A DNA stretch of 64,000 nucleotides from CAYSCW01 sp964429795 (lineage in GTDB: Bacteria > Acidobacteriota > Aminicenantia > Aminicenantales > Aminicenantaceae): assembly GCA_964429795.1 (NCBI GenBank), contig CAYSCW010000011.1, positions 14,310 to 78,309 of the forward strand. Direction: 5' to 3'. Positions 26,604-34,526 of this stretch are shown in pieces. The notes beneath the pieces are model-generated. The model was given only the letters and a program-made list of their open reading frames with translations, ran no database searches and was not told the DNA's origin. The translations under genes and the position numbers were made by a program. How positions within the stretch are numbered: position 1 is the stretch's first letter; the number at the start of each line of letters is the position of its first letter.

Positions 26604-26996
26604 TCACAATATTTGATTTTTTTCTTTGTTTTTCTCCAGAGCTAGAAGACAATCAATGGAATGATTCAATGCCTTTAAATCCAGAGGTTTGACGAAGAAA
26701 TGACCGATAGATAACTGTTGCAACAGTTTCAGATCAATCAAATCCGGATAGGCTGATATCAGGATGACTTCTCCTCTATATCCAGATTTTCTTAATTCGG
26801 CCACCATCTCCAATCCATTCTTTCCGGGCAATTTCACATCAGCTATGATCAGATCAATCTTCATTTTATGGAAACAGCTTAACGCCTCGTCGGCATCTTT
26901 TGCCAAAAAAACCTTGTGATTCTTGCTGAGAATCAGGAAAAAAGTTTTCCTGATGGACTCGTCATCATCGACCACGATAATCTTCTTCTCTGTCAT
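26604..26996 (-). CDS. Single-domain response regulator (receiver only)
   Basis: 130 residues from the ATG at 26994-26996; an upstream TTG is less likely. It is a complete CheY-like receiver: acidic pocket IIVVDDDESIRK, phosphoacceptor aspartate in LIIADVKLPGKNG, switch residue in VILISAYPD and the lysine in FFVKPLD. No output domain is attached. It is encoded just ahead of the Fis-HTH gene and directly behind a sigma-54 promoter with an enhancer palindrome, so it is probably induced by the NtrC protein encoded upstream. It could act as a phosphate sink or feed signal to the Fis-HTH protein. Confidence 0.88.
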   Translation of the reverse strand: MTEKKIIVVDDDESIRKTFFLILSKNHKVFLAKDADEALSCFHKMKIDLIIADVKLPGKNGLEMVAELRKSGYRGEVILISAYPDLIDLKLLQQLSIGHFFVKPLDLKALNHSIDCLLALEKNKEKNQIL

Positions 26997-27043
26997 TTTC
27001 TCTTCGATTCGATGCAAAATAAATCTTAAACATCCCTTAATGA

Positions 27044-27058
27044 GCAGATTTCATGCCA
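27044..27058 (-). promoter_or_regulatory. Sigma-54 promoter of the receiver/Fis-HTH operon
   Basis: Minus-strand TGGCAT-N5-CTGC, with the invariant GG and GC pairs and correct spacing but CTGC instead of TTGC. It lies 48 bases before the receiver ATG, with the second enhancer palindrome 86 bases upstream. Confidence 0.6.
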
Positions 27059-27143
27059 ATTTATGAAGAATCTGAATGTTATGGGAGAAGAAGCAAGTTT
27101 TCCAGCTTAAAGGAGGAGAAGCGAAGCAAAAAAATTTACATCT

Positions 27144-27160
27144 GGTAAAAAGGGTTTACA
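27144..27160. promoter_or_regulatory. Enhancer-like palindrome, site 2
   Basis: GGTAAA-AAGGG-TTTACA, the 6-5-6 arrangement of sites 1 and 3 with one mismatch in the left half. It lies 18 bases past the ntrC-type stop codon and 86 bases upstream of the sigma-54 promoter at 27.05 kb. Confidence 0.55.
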
Positions 27161-27178
27161 ACCTCGGTATCAGGAATA

Positions 27179-28513
27179 TCAATACTCGATGTGATAGTCT
27201 TTTATCTTCTTATCTAGGGTAGGTCGGGTGATTCGAAGAATTCGGCTGGCTCGCGTTTTATTCCCTTCTGTAACCTTTAAAACATGCTGGATGTAATCTC
27301 TCTCCATTTCCTTTAGAGAAACCAGCTCCTGAGGAAACATCTTTTTCTCTGCGCTTTCCAGGGGCAAGTTTTCTTCAAGAACCACATCTCCTTTGGCTAA
27401 AATCACCGCACGAGTCAAAGAATTCTCCAACTCTCTGACATTTCCCTTCCAGGGAAAATTGACCAGAAGTTTCATGACGTGAGGTGGAATTTTCCTGACG
27501 TTCTTGCGCAGATCGCGGTTGATCTTCTCCAGAAGATAAGCCACTAGTTCAGGAATATCTCCCCTCCTGTCCCGGAGAGGGGGAAGATTGATTTCTACCA
27601 CTTTCAGGCGGTAGTACAAGTCTTCCCGGAAATTGCCTTGGTCGATCAAGTGTCCTAGATCCTGATTGGTAGCGGCAATAATCCTGGCTTCTGTCTTTAG
27701 AACCCTTTCTCCTCCCACTTTCATGAAATCCCTGCTCTCTATCACTCTCAAAAGCTTAGACTGAAGATTAGAGGAAACATCTCCGATCTCATCTAAAAAG
27801 AGAGTCCCTTTCCCCGCTATCTCAAACTTTCCCTTGGTCTCACAAATAGCATCTGTGAAGGCGCCTTTAACATGGCCAAAAAGCTCGCTCTCCAGAAGCG
27901 TATCGGATATGGCTGAACAGTTGATAACGATGAAAGGCTCATGCTTATAAGGGCTGTTGTAGTGTATAGCCTTGGCCACCAGTTCTTTCCCCGTGCCGCT
28001 CTCCCCCTGGATGAGCACGTTAGCCCTGGTATCGGCCACTGACCCTATCAGCTTGAACACCTTCCTCATTTGGGGGGAATGGCCGATGAGGTTATCGATG
28101 GTATATTCCCTCTGTCTCTCTTCCATAAGATAGCTGAGTTTTTCCTCCAGATGTTTCACCTCAAAGGCTTTTTCGATAGTCAGATCCAGTTCCACAAAAT
28201 CAAGGGGCTTGACCATGTATTCGAAGGCTCCTGACTTTATGGCCTCAACGGTAGTTTTCATGTCATCATAAGCGGTCATGATGATGATCGAGGCATTCTC
28301 GGTTTTCTCCTTGATCTTCCGCAGGACCTCCAATCCATCTATATCAGGAAGACGGATATCCAGAATCACCAAATCCGGTAAGCACTCATCATATTTTTGA
28401 AGCCCTTCTTCTCCATCTTCAGCCAAGACCACCTCAAAGCCCTCCTTGGAAAGATAGGAAGAGAGAGTTTTTCGGATCAAGGGATCATCATCTATGATTA
28501 AAATGGATTTCAT
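27179..28513 (-). CDS. NtrC-family sigma-54-dependent response regulator
   Basis: 444 residues from the ATG at 28511-28513, with a G-rich SD immediately before it. Domains in order: receiver (~1-120; phosphoacceptor in LVILDIRLPD), AAA+ sigma-54 activator (~140-370) with Walker A GESGTGKELVAKA, sigma-54 contact loop GAFTDA (a known variant of GAFTGA), Walker B TLFLDEIGD, and a C-terminal Fis-type HTH (GNKTRASRILRITRPTLDKK). When phosphorylated it should form a ring and open sigma-54 promoters from distant sites. Its start overlaps the histidine-kinase 3' end by 26 bases. It is the likely reader of the TGTAAA-N5-TTTACA palindromes. Confidence 0.95.
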   Translation of the reverse strand: MKSILIIDDDPLIRKTLSSYLSKEGFEVVLAEDGEEGLQKYDECLPDLVILDIRLPDIDGLEVLRKIKEKTENASIIIMTAYDDMKTTVEAIKSGAFEYMVKPLDFVELDLTIEKAFEVKHLEEKLSYLMEERQREYTIDNLIGHSPQMRKVFKLIGSVADTRANVLIQGESGTGKELVAKAIHYNSPYKHEPFIVINCSAISDTLLESELFGHVKGAFTDAICETKGKFEIAGKGTLFLDEIGDVSSNLQSKLLRVIESRDFMKVGGERVLKTEARIIAATNQDLGHLIDQGNFREDLYYRLKVVEINLPPLRDRRGDIPELVAYLLEKINRDLRKNVRKIPPHVMKLLVNFPWKGNVRELENSLTRAVILAKGDVVLEENLPLESAEKKMFPQELVSLKEMERDYIQHVLKVTEGNKTRASRILRITRPTLDKKIKDYHIEY

Positions 28514-29972
28514 TTCTCCCCCCACAGGGAATAAGGATCTTGAAACAGGCTCCTTTCCCTTCTTTCTTCTTGACTCTGATAGATCCTTTGTGTTGTTCGA
28601 CGATTTTTCTGGCGTTGGCCAAACCCAGCCCTATCCCAGACGACTTGGTCGTATAGAACGGCTCAAAAATAGTCTCCCAATCCTTCTCCGGAATGCCGCC
28701 CCCGTTATCTGAGATTTCAATCCTTATTTTCTTTCCCTTGCTGTCGTCCTGATGAGAAAGAGACAGGACAATTTCCCCTCCATCATCCACAGCTTCATAA
28801 GCATTACGAAGTATGTTTAGAAAGACCTGTCTCAATTTGTCCGCGTCCACATAGACTTCAGGCAAATTAGCCTGGAAATCTCTTTCCAGACGCACCCCTT
28901 TCTGCTCCAAAGACTCAGAAATCATCTTCACAGACTCATCTATGATCTGATCCACAGAAAAACGATCGAAATTCAGCGCGGACACTCTGGTGAAGTTGAG
29001 AAGCTCTTTGATAAAATTTTCTATCTGACCGATTCCTTCCTGCGATATCTCCAAGTGGTCCATCTCCAAGCCTTCCAATTTATCACTCTCCAGAACCTTT
29101 TGAATATTGAGTTTGACGGATGTCAGAGGATTTCTTATCTCATGGGCGATACCTGCAGCAATACGACCGATAGAGGCCAGCTTTTCTGCTTGGATCAGCT
29201 TTTTCTGGGCCTCCGCTTCTCTTTCTTTAGCTAGCTGGAGCTGGTGGCTCATCTGGTTGAAATTTTTGGCCAAATTCCCGATCTCATCCTGAGAATCGAT
29301 CTCGATCTTATGAGAAAAATCTCCTCTGGCGATGTTTACTGTCCCTTCTGCCAGTTTTTTGACAGGGCGCGTGATGCGTCTGGCGAGAACGGTGGCCCCT
29401 ATTGCTCCTATGATGATTCCTCCAACACCGATCAAAACCAGCATCAACTGAGTCTTAATAATCTCTTTTCGCATGTCTTCCAGGGAAAGGCCTATCTTAA
29501 TCGCACCCCACCTTCTCGGAGAACCCTTGGCATAGATGGGGGTTTCAATCTCCAAGATCCGCATTACTTGCTGAGTTCTGCGATCTTCAAATTGCTTAGT
29601 TACAAAGGAGTAGCTCCCTGCTTGCTTATCTGCGGGGAGAGTGCTGGTTTGATAGATCTCATGGTAATCCTTTATGAATTGATTGGCCGCATAGGAATTG
29701 TTATTCCGGTCATAGATGACAACATACAAGAGCTTCTGATCGATCTGCTCCTCGATGTTCTCCTCTATCCCCTCTTTATCCCACATCAGAAGAGGCTGTA
29801 GATTCAAGTGAGCGATGTTGCTGGCAATCAGCATCCCTTTTTCTTTCTGTTCCTCAAATATGGCTCCCACTTCTCTCTTTTCAATGAGGAAAAGAATCAG
29901 CCCCACAAGACAGATAAGCAGAACAATCACAGAAATCATGAGCCTTGTGGGCAGGGACATTCTCACTTTCAT
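28488..29972 (-). CDS. Membrane sensor histidine kinase
   Basis: 494 residues. Two membrane helices (~10-30 and ~175-197, GVGGIIIGAIGATVLA) bracket a ~140-residue periplasmic sensor region. A HAMP linker (~195-250), the dimerisation domain with phosphoacceptor GIAHEIRNPLTSVKL and an ATPase domain (DNGGGIPEKDWE, FYTTKSSGIGLGLANA) follow. This NtrB/AtoS-like architecture usually partners NtrC regulators, here the next gene. It starts nine bases after the stop of the peptide-binding protein gene, so ligand-bound binding protein may be its input. The sensor region resembles a single Cache-like domain but I cannot assign it firmly. Confidence 0.94.
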   Translation of the reverse strand: MKVRMSLPTRLMISVIVLLICLVGLILFLIEKREVGAIFEEQKEKGMLIASNIAHLNLQPLLMWDKEGIEENIEEQIDQKLLYVVIYDRNNNSYAANQFIKDYHEIYQTSTLPADKQAGSYSFVTKQFEDRRTQQVMRILEIETPIYAKGSPRRWGAIKIGLSLEDMRKEIIKTQLMLVLIGVGGIIIGAIGATVLARRITRPVKKLAEGTVNIARGDFSHKIEIDSQDEIGNLAKNFNQMSHQLQLAKEREAEAQKKLIQAEKLASIGRIAAGIAHEIRNPLTSVKLNIQKVLESDKLEGLEMDHLEISQEGIGQIENFIKELLNFTRVSALNFDRFSVDQIIDESVKMISESLEQKGVRLERDFQANLPEVYVDADKLRQVFLNILRNAYEAVDDGGEIVLSLSHQDDSKGKKIRIEISDNGGGIPEKDWETIFEPFYTTKSSGIGLGLANARKIVEQHKGSIRVKKKEGKGACFKILIPCGGRNEIHFNHR

Positions 29973-29981
29973 CTTTTGCCT

Positions 29982-31574
29982 TTACTTATCCACCCATATG
30001 TTCTTTGCGTCCAGATAATAAAGACCTAAAGGAGGCACTTCCACCCCTTTTATGTAAGGTTGCATAGCCACTCGATTCTGTCGAGAGAATAGAGGAACAG
30101 CGGGAACATCCAAGAAGAGAAGCTTTTCCATCTGATGGAAAAGTTTGATCCTTCTTGTCCAGCTCTTCTCCACCTCAGATTGGCTCAAAAGAGAGTCCAG
30201 CTCGGGGTTCTCATAGTAGAAGAGGTTGAAGACGGATTTTGAGAAAAACAAAGGACGGATGATATCCTCAGCATCCGGAAAATTCAACGATTTTTCCACC
30301 AGGACGAGATAGGGCCTTTGATAATTTTTAATTTCCTCAGAAGATCTGTAATAATCCAACCTTAATTTTAATCCTATGTTTTCAAGCTGTTTCTTGATCT
30401 CCCTGTAGATCTTAATCTTTAATCCGGACCTGGGCGACTCGAGCAAGAGAGTCAAAGTGGGGAAATCTTGGTCAGAATCCGATCCTGTTTTCTTTAAAAG
30501 TTCCTTGGCTTTTTGGGGATCATAGGTTTTTTCATCTTCCGAAGGGAAAAAGCCAGGAAGTCTGGAAGGAATGTAGCCGTTAACCACCTGCTTTAAGATT
30601 TTTACATCATGGGCAGCCCGGACAATCTCCGCTTTGTCCAAACCGAGATAAATCGCTCTTCTGACTTGCTTGCGGTCGAGAGGAGGTATATGACAACTCA
30701 TTCCCAGATAAGCATACTGGAGCGAGCCGTTCTGGAAAATATGATATTTAGAATCGAGCAATTTTTCTGACAGCACTGGGATGGCATCGATCTCATTGTT
30801 AAAAAAATGATCCAAGGTAAAAAGAGGACAGAATTCTACAGCATCAAGGTAGGGTCTCCCGTTAAAATAATCATCGTTACGTTTCAGACGAACACCACAT
30901 ATTTCCAGTTGTGGCGTTCTAAGCCAGTAGTCAAACTGAAAAGGACCAGTTCCATATGGCTTCCAAAAAAATCCCTTTCCTTTCTCTCTAACCAGATCAT
31001 GGGGAAGGATTTTACAAAAATGCATGCTCAGAAGATAGAGGGCCGAGATAAAGGGCCTTTTCCAGTGAATCTCAAAAGTGTGTTCATCCAAGACAACAAG
31101 ACCCTTCACGCTCCTGACTTTCCCTTCTCGAAATTCTTCAGCCCCTATGACTCTGGGGAGAAAGAATTGAAAATATGGAGATTTGGTCTCTTTATCCAGT
31201 AGGCGCTCCAAGGAAAATTTAACATCTTCTGCCGAAAGTTCTCTTCCATGATGAAACCTCACTCCCTTTCTCAAGTAGAAGGTGTATTTCTTCCCATCAG
31301 GAGAAATCTCCCAATATTCAGCCAAACAGGGAATGATGTTCAAATTCTTGTCAAGCTTAACTAAACCATCATATATCTGTTCGGAAACAAAAATGTAGGA
31401 GTCCGGACTGGCTGGGTCAAGATCGGGATGGAACTTATCGATAAAGGACTTTAGCCGAAATACTCCTCCATAACGTGGCTCATCGGCATTCAAGCCTTTT
31501 GCTGAGTCGGCAAAAATGAAGACAAAAAAGACAAAACCAATCAGAAGAGTGAGTGAGGTAATCTTTTTCCACAT
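29982..31574 (-). CDS. ABC-type family 5 (peptide/nickel-type) substrate-binding protein
   Basis: 530 residues, signal peptide at ~1-27. SBP family 5 markers include LAEYWEISPDGKKYTFYLRK, GVRFHHGRELSAEDVKFSLE and WKPYGTGPFQFDYW, plus the late-domain pattern typical of DppA/OppA-like proteins. Such proteins deliver oligopeptides, nickel chelates or similar to ABC permeases, but no permease or ATPase gene is present here. It is instead the first gene of the operon with the histidine kinase and NtrC regulator, which suggests a sensory role: ligand binding in the periplasm reported to the kinase. It is preceded by a sigma-54 promoter and enhancer palindrome, implying positive autoregulation. Confidence 0.92.
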   Translation of the reverse strand: MWKKITSLTLLIGFVFFVFIFADSAKGLNADEPRYGGVFRLKSFIDKFHPDLDPASPDSYIFVSEQIYDGLVKLDKNLNIIPCLAEYWEISPDGKKYTFYLRKGVRFHHGRELSAEDVKFSLERLLDKETKSPYFQFFLPRVIGAEEFREGKVRSVKGLVVLDEHTFEIHWKRPFISALYLLSMHFCKILPHDLVREKGKGFFWKPYGTGPFQFDYWLRTPQLEICGVRLKRNDDYFNGRPYLDAVEFCPLFTLDHFFNNEIDAIPVLSEKLLDSKYHIFQNGSLQYAYLGMSCHIPPLDRKQVRRAIYLGLDKAEIVRAAHDVKILKQVVNGYIPSRLPGFFPSEDEKTYDPQKAKELLKKTGSDSDQDFPTLTLLLESPRSGLKIKIYREIKKQLENIGLKLRLDYYRSSEEIKNYQRPYLVLVEKSLNFPDAEDIIRPLFFSKSVFNLFYYENPELDSLLSQSEVEKSWTRRIKLFHQMEKLLFLDVPAVPLFSRQNRVAMQPYIKGVEVPPLGLYYLDAKNIWVDK

Positions 31575-31628
31575 CTTCTCTCCCTTAAATAATAATGCAT
31601 TGATACCTTCAAAACAACAGTTTCAATC

Positions 31629-31643
31629 GCAATTTTCATGCCA
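31629..31643 (-). promoter_or_regulatory. Sigma-54 promoter of the binding protein-kinase-regulator operon
   Basis: Minus-strand TGGCAT-N5-TTGC with one departure from TGGCAC-N5-TTGC, 55 bases before the ATG of the binding-protein gene. The third enhancer palindrome lies 74 bases upstream. Confidence 0.75.
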
Positions 31644-31716
31644 AACCTGGCTGCACATCTAATCCTTTTAATATTAAGGAGCTGCGAGAGTCAAAGCTTT
31701 GATTGTTTATTGATGA

Positions 31717-31733
31717 TGTAAAATTTTTTTACA
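31717..31733. promoter_or_regulatory. Enhancer-like palindrome, site 3
   Basis: TGTAAA-ATTTT-TTTACA, a perfect 6-5-6 inverted repeat, 74 bases upstream of the sigma-54 promoter at 31.64 kb. It has the same half-sites and spacing as site 1. Confidence 0.65.
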
Positions 31734-31836
31734 ATAAAAACGAAATTTCTCCTTTTTTTAAAAGATGGATATGGAAAGAATCGTCCCTGTTTCCTAAAAA
31801 ATAATAGGGACTGTTAGGATCGGAAAAGAGAGTTAA

Positions 31837-31902
31837 TCATTTGATTTCCAGCTTGATGGCTTCCTTGATCGCATCTTCAACCTGATGACTTATTTTTTCC
31901 AT
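31837..31902 (-). CDS. 21-codon ORF with strong SD; possible ferritin-like remnant
   Basis: The minus strand has a near-perfect SD (AAGGAGGT) four bases before an ATG at 31900-31902, followed by 21 codons and TGA. The peptide begins MEKISHQVEDAIKEAI and is an amphipathic, charged helix. DAIKEAIKLEIK resembles the first helix of rubrerythrin/ferritin-like proteins, where a glycine-tyrosine-x-phenylalanine stretch would follow. Here a stop intervenes and nothing recognisable follows. It is either a true micro-protein or the 5' stub of a lost rubrerythrin-like gene. A TATAAT lies close upstream. Confidence 0.35.
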   Translation of the reverse strand: MEKISHQVEDAIKEAIKLEIK

Positions 31903-32008
31903 GATGACCTCCTTACATTATAGCTATGTCCCAAAATTGCTGGATATTTGACATATAAGTGATTGGCGAACCGAAGCCAAAAGCGACAGAACAGGTCAAT
32001 GATCTGGT

Positions 32009-34369
32009 TTACTTAGAATTTTCCTCCGACAGCTTCTTCCCTTTTTGGGCATATTCCAAAGACTTCCTAGGGTAACCAAGACGACTGTAGAGGTCGGCGA
32101 GAAGGAAATAACCCAGGGGAAGATCCTTCTTATCCGGTTTCAACTCAATCCCTTTTTCCACCAGGGAAACAGCTTCGTCAAACCTTTCTCCGCGATTTAA
32201 ATAAATGCGTGCCAGGTAGAAATAGCTCATCGGAAAATCGGGATTGATCTCTATCGTCTGGTTAAGATACTTCTCTTCCTCCTGGACATCCCCCAGAGTG
32301 CGGTATACTCGGGAAAGGTTGAAGCACGCCTTGAAGTTGTGAGGGATATTTTCCAGCTCTATCTTATACTCATCGACGGCTTTGATCAATTCTCCTTTTT
32401 CTTCCTGGATCAGAGCCAGATTGTAGTGAAGATTTCTGAGTTTTGGATTGTATTCTTGGGCCTTTAAAAGATACTCCTCCGCCTCAGCCCATCGTTCCTG
32501 GACAACATAAATGCCTCCGAGAGCATTGTATCCTGATGCAGAGAAGGGATTGAGCCTCACACATTCTTTATAATATTTGATGGCCTCATCATGTTCCTCC
32601 TTGAGATTTTTGATGTTGCCAAGGAGGTAGTACAATTGAGAGTCCGGCGGGATCAAATCAATGACACTTAAAACAAATTTCTCCGCCTCGTCAATCTCTC
32701 CCAATCCCATGTAGGCGTTAGCGATATTTATCACATTGAAGGCATCGTTGGGTCGTCTTTCCAGAACCTTGAAAAAGCTGTCCAGAGCGTTTTGGAATTC
32801 CCTCTTTTTGAAATACAGATTTCCAAGGGTGAAGTAAGCATCCACAACATCGGGGTCTGCCTCGATAATTCTGTTGATCAATGCAACCGCTTCATCATAT
32901 TTATCCTCCAGCATCAGTTCTTTTGCCTGCGAAAGCTGATTGAAGATCGTGATTTTTTCTTTGGGATTACCGAGTCTCTTTCCTTCCAGAGAGGACTGGT
33001 CGACAAAGGTTCCGATGTATCCCAGAGCTCCAAGTCTCTGACGTGTCTCTTCATCGATATGGCGATAGTCTACATCAAAAGCTCCTTGACTCGATTCTCC
33101 CATAAACTGCTCGGCTATCCGCATCAGTTTTCTCGCTTCTTCGGGATGTGAAGAGAAAAGATTTATCTGCTCATCAGGGTCGCTTGCCAGGTCGTACAAC
33201 TCCAGTTCCGGTGCGATGATCAGCTTGAATCTGTCCTCTTGGATGCTCTTCAATTCGCTCCAGCCATAATGGAAACGTGGATAATAAGTTTCGGCATAGG
33301 CAAAACTTACCCTATTCTTTTCCTCATCGAAAAATAAAGGCAGAAGGCTTTTTCCCTGGACCTGGGAAGGAAAGGGCACTCCGTCCATCTCCAAGACAGT
33401 AGGCATGATATCGACGAGAGAGACAATCTCATGGCGCCGAATTCCGTGAAGGTCATCAAAAGGTGTGACGAATATCAGGGGAACATGAATCCCTTCCTGG
33501 TAGATAAAAAATCCATGTGTGCTCTCCAAGTGTTCACCCAGGCTTTCTCCATGGTCTGCGGCAAAGACAAGGATGGTGTTGTCGATGAGGTTATTCTCTT
33601 CCAGATATCCCCATAGCCTTCCCAACTGAGAATCCGTGTAGGCAATCTCACCCACGTATGGTCTGTTGGGATACTTTTCCCTAAAGGGAGAGGGTGGTTC
33701 GTAAGGAGTATGCGGGTCGTAAAGATGGACCCAGGTGAAAAACCTTTCGTTTTTGTGCTGGTCGAGCCAGCGGAGTGCCTCGTCTATGACCTCATCACCC
33801 CTGCGCTGCACGTTTCCGAGAGAAATGGATTTGTACTTACTCAAATCGAACTGGTCAAAATAGGTGTCAAATCCCTGGTTCAGCCCCCATTTGGAATCGA
33901 GCACATAGGCCGCGACAAAGGCAGATGTTTTGTAATCCTTCTCCTTAAAGACTTCGGCCAGAGTGACGAGTTCCTGAGGGACGAGAAACCCACCGTTATC
34001 GCGGACTCCGTGGAAGAGTGGATAAGTTCCTGTCAGCAGAGACGTGTGAGAAGGCAGAGTGAGGGGAGTCTGAGCGATGCACTTTTCAAACAGCACACCC
34101 CTGGAAGCAAAGAGGTCCATTGTCGGCGTTTCAACAGATGGAAAACCGTAGCAGTGGATACGGTCTGCCCGGAGAGTGTCAACAGTGATCAGGATGTAAT
34201 TGAACTCTCTGCCTTTCTTTAGGCGGGAAAAGGAAGGTTTTTTGGGAAAGAAAAACAAATACACACACACCACGACAAGAATCAGGACCAATGTCAGGGA
34301 TAGAATGAACTTAACAGGAGTAACTTTCTCTTTCTTCTCCTGCTTCTTGCGCTTTTTGGCCTTAGCCAT
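32009..34369 (-). CDS. Sulfatase-fold hydrolase fused to TPR repeats, membrane-anchored
   Basis: 786 residues. A basic cytoplasmic start and one membrane helix (FILSLTLVLILVVVCVYLFF, ~22-44) are followed by an alkaline-phosphatase/sulfatase domain (~55-440): LITVDTLRADRIHCYG, PLTLPSHTSLLTGTYP, FAADHGESLGEH and the late histidine region. The sulfatase nucleophile box C/S-x-P-S-R reads TLPSH, so the formylglycine cysteine and the following arginine are absent. A phosphohydrolase or phosphotransferase using threonine is likelier than a sulfatase. Residues ~480-780 are about eight TPR repeats (AYFTLGNLYFKKREFQNALD and similar). The catalytic domain should face the periplasm. A terminator isolates the gene from the TonB receptor upstream. 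Confidence 0.9.
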   Translation of the reverse strand: MAKAKKRKKQEKKEKVTPVKFILSLTLVLILVVVCVYLFFFPKKPSFSRLKKGREFNYILITVDTLRADRIHCYGFPSVETPTMDLFASRGVLFEKCIAQTPLTLPSHTSLLTGTYPLFHGVRDNGGFLVPQELVTLAEVFKEKDYKTSAFVAAYVLDSKWGLNQGFDTYFDQFDLSKYKSISLGNVQRRGDEVIDEALRWLDQHKNERFFTWVHLYDPHTPYEPPSPFREKYPNRPYVGEIAYTDSQLGRLWGYLEENNLIDNTILVFAADHGESLGEHLESTHGFFIYQEGIHVPLIFVTPFDDLHGIRRHEIVSLVDIMPTVLEMDGVPFPSQVQGKSLLPLFFDEEKNRVSFAYAETYYPRFHYGWSELKSIQEDRFKLIIAPELELYDLASDPDEQINLFSSHPEEARKLMRIAEQFMGESSQGAFDVDYRHIDEETRQRLGALGYIGTFVDQSSLEGKRLGNPKEKITIFNQLSQAKELMLEDKYDEAVALINRIIEADPDVVDAYFTLGNLYFKKREFQNALDSFFKVLERRPNDAFNVINIANAYMGLGEIDEAEKFVLSVIDLIPPDSQLYYLLGNIKNLKEEHDEAIKYYKECVRLNPFSASGYNALGGIYVVQERWAEAEEYLLKAQEYNPKLRNLHYNLALIQEEKGELIKAVDEYKIELENIPHNFKACFNLSRVYRTLGDVQEEEKYLNQTIEINPDFPMSYFYLARIYLNRGERFDEAVSLVEKGIELKPDKKDLPLGYFLLADLYSRLGYPRKSLEYAQKGKKLSEENSK

Positions 34370-34462
34370 ATAAAAATTTTACCATAAACGGACATGAATC
34401 GGGAAATTGAAATAAGTTTTTCCGCCTGCGCTAGTCCGCTTATTGATTTTTTGACAGTCAGC

Positions 34463-34501
34463 AAAAAAGAGGGAGACTGCAGACAAGCTACAGTCTCCCT
34501 C
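34463..34501 (-). terminator. Rho-independent terminator of the TonB receptor gene
   Basis: A perfect 11-bp stem (34469-34479 with 34491-34501, GAGGGAGACTG and its complement) and 11-base loop. On the minus strand it is followed by six T (34468-34463). It starts 26 bases after the TonB receptor stop; the plus strand lacks a T-run. Confidence 0.9.
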
Positions 34502-34526
34502 TGTGAATTCTACTTCTGCGTGATCC

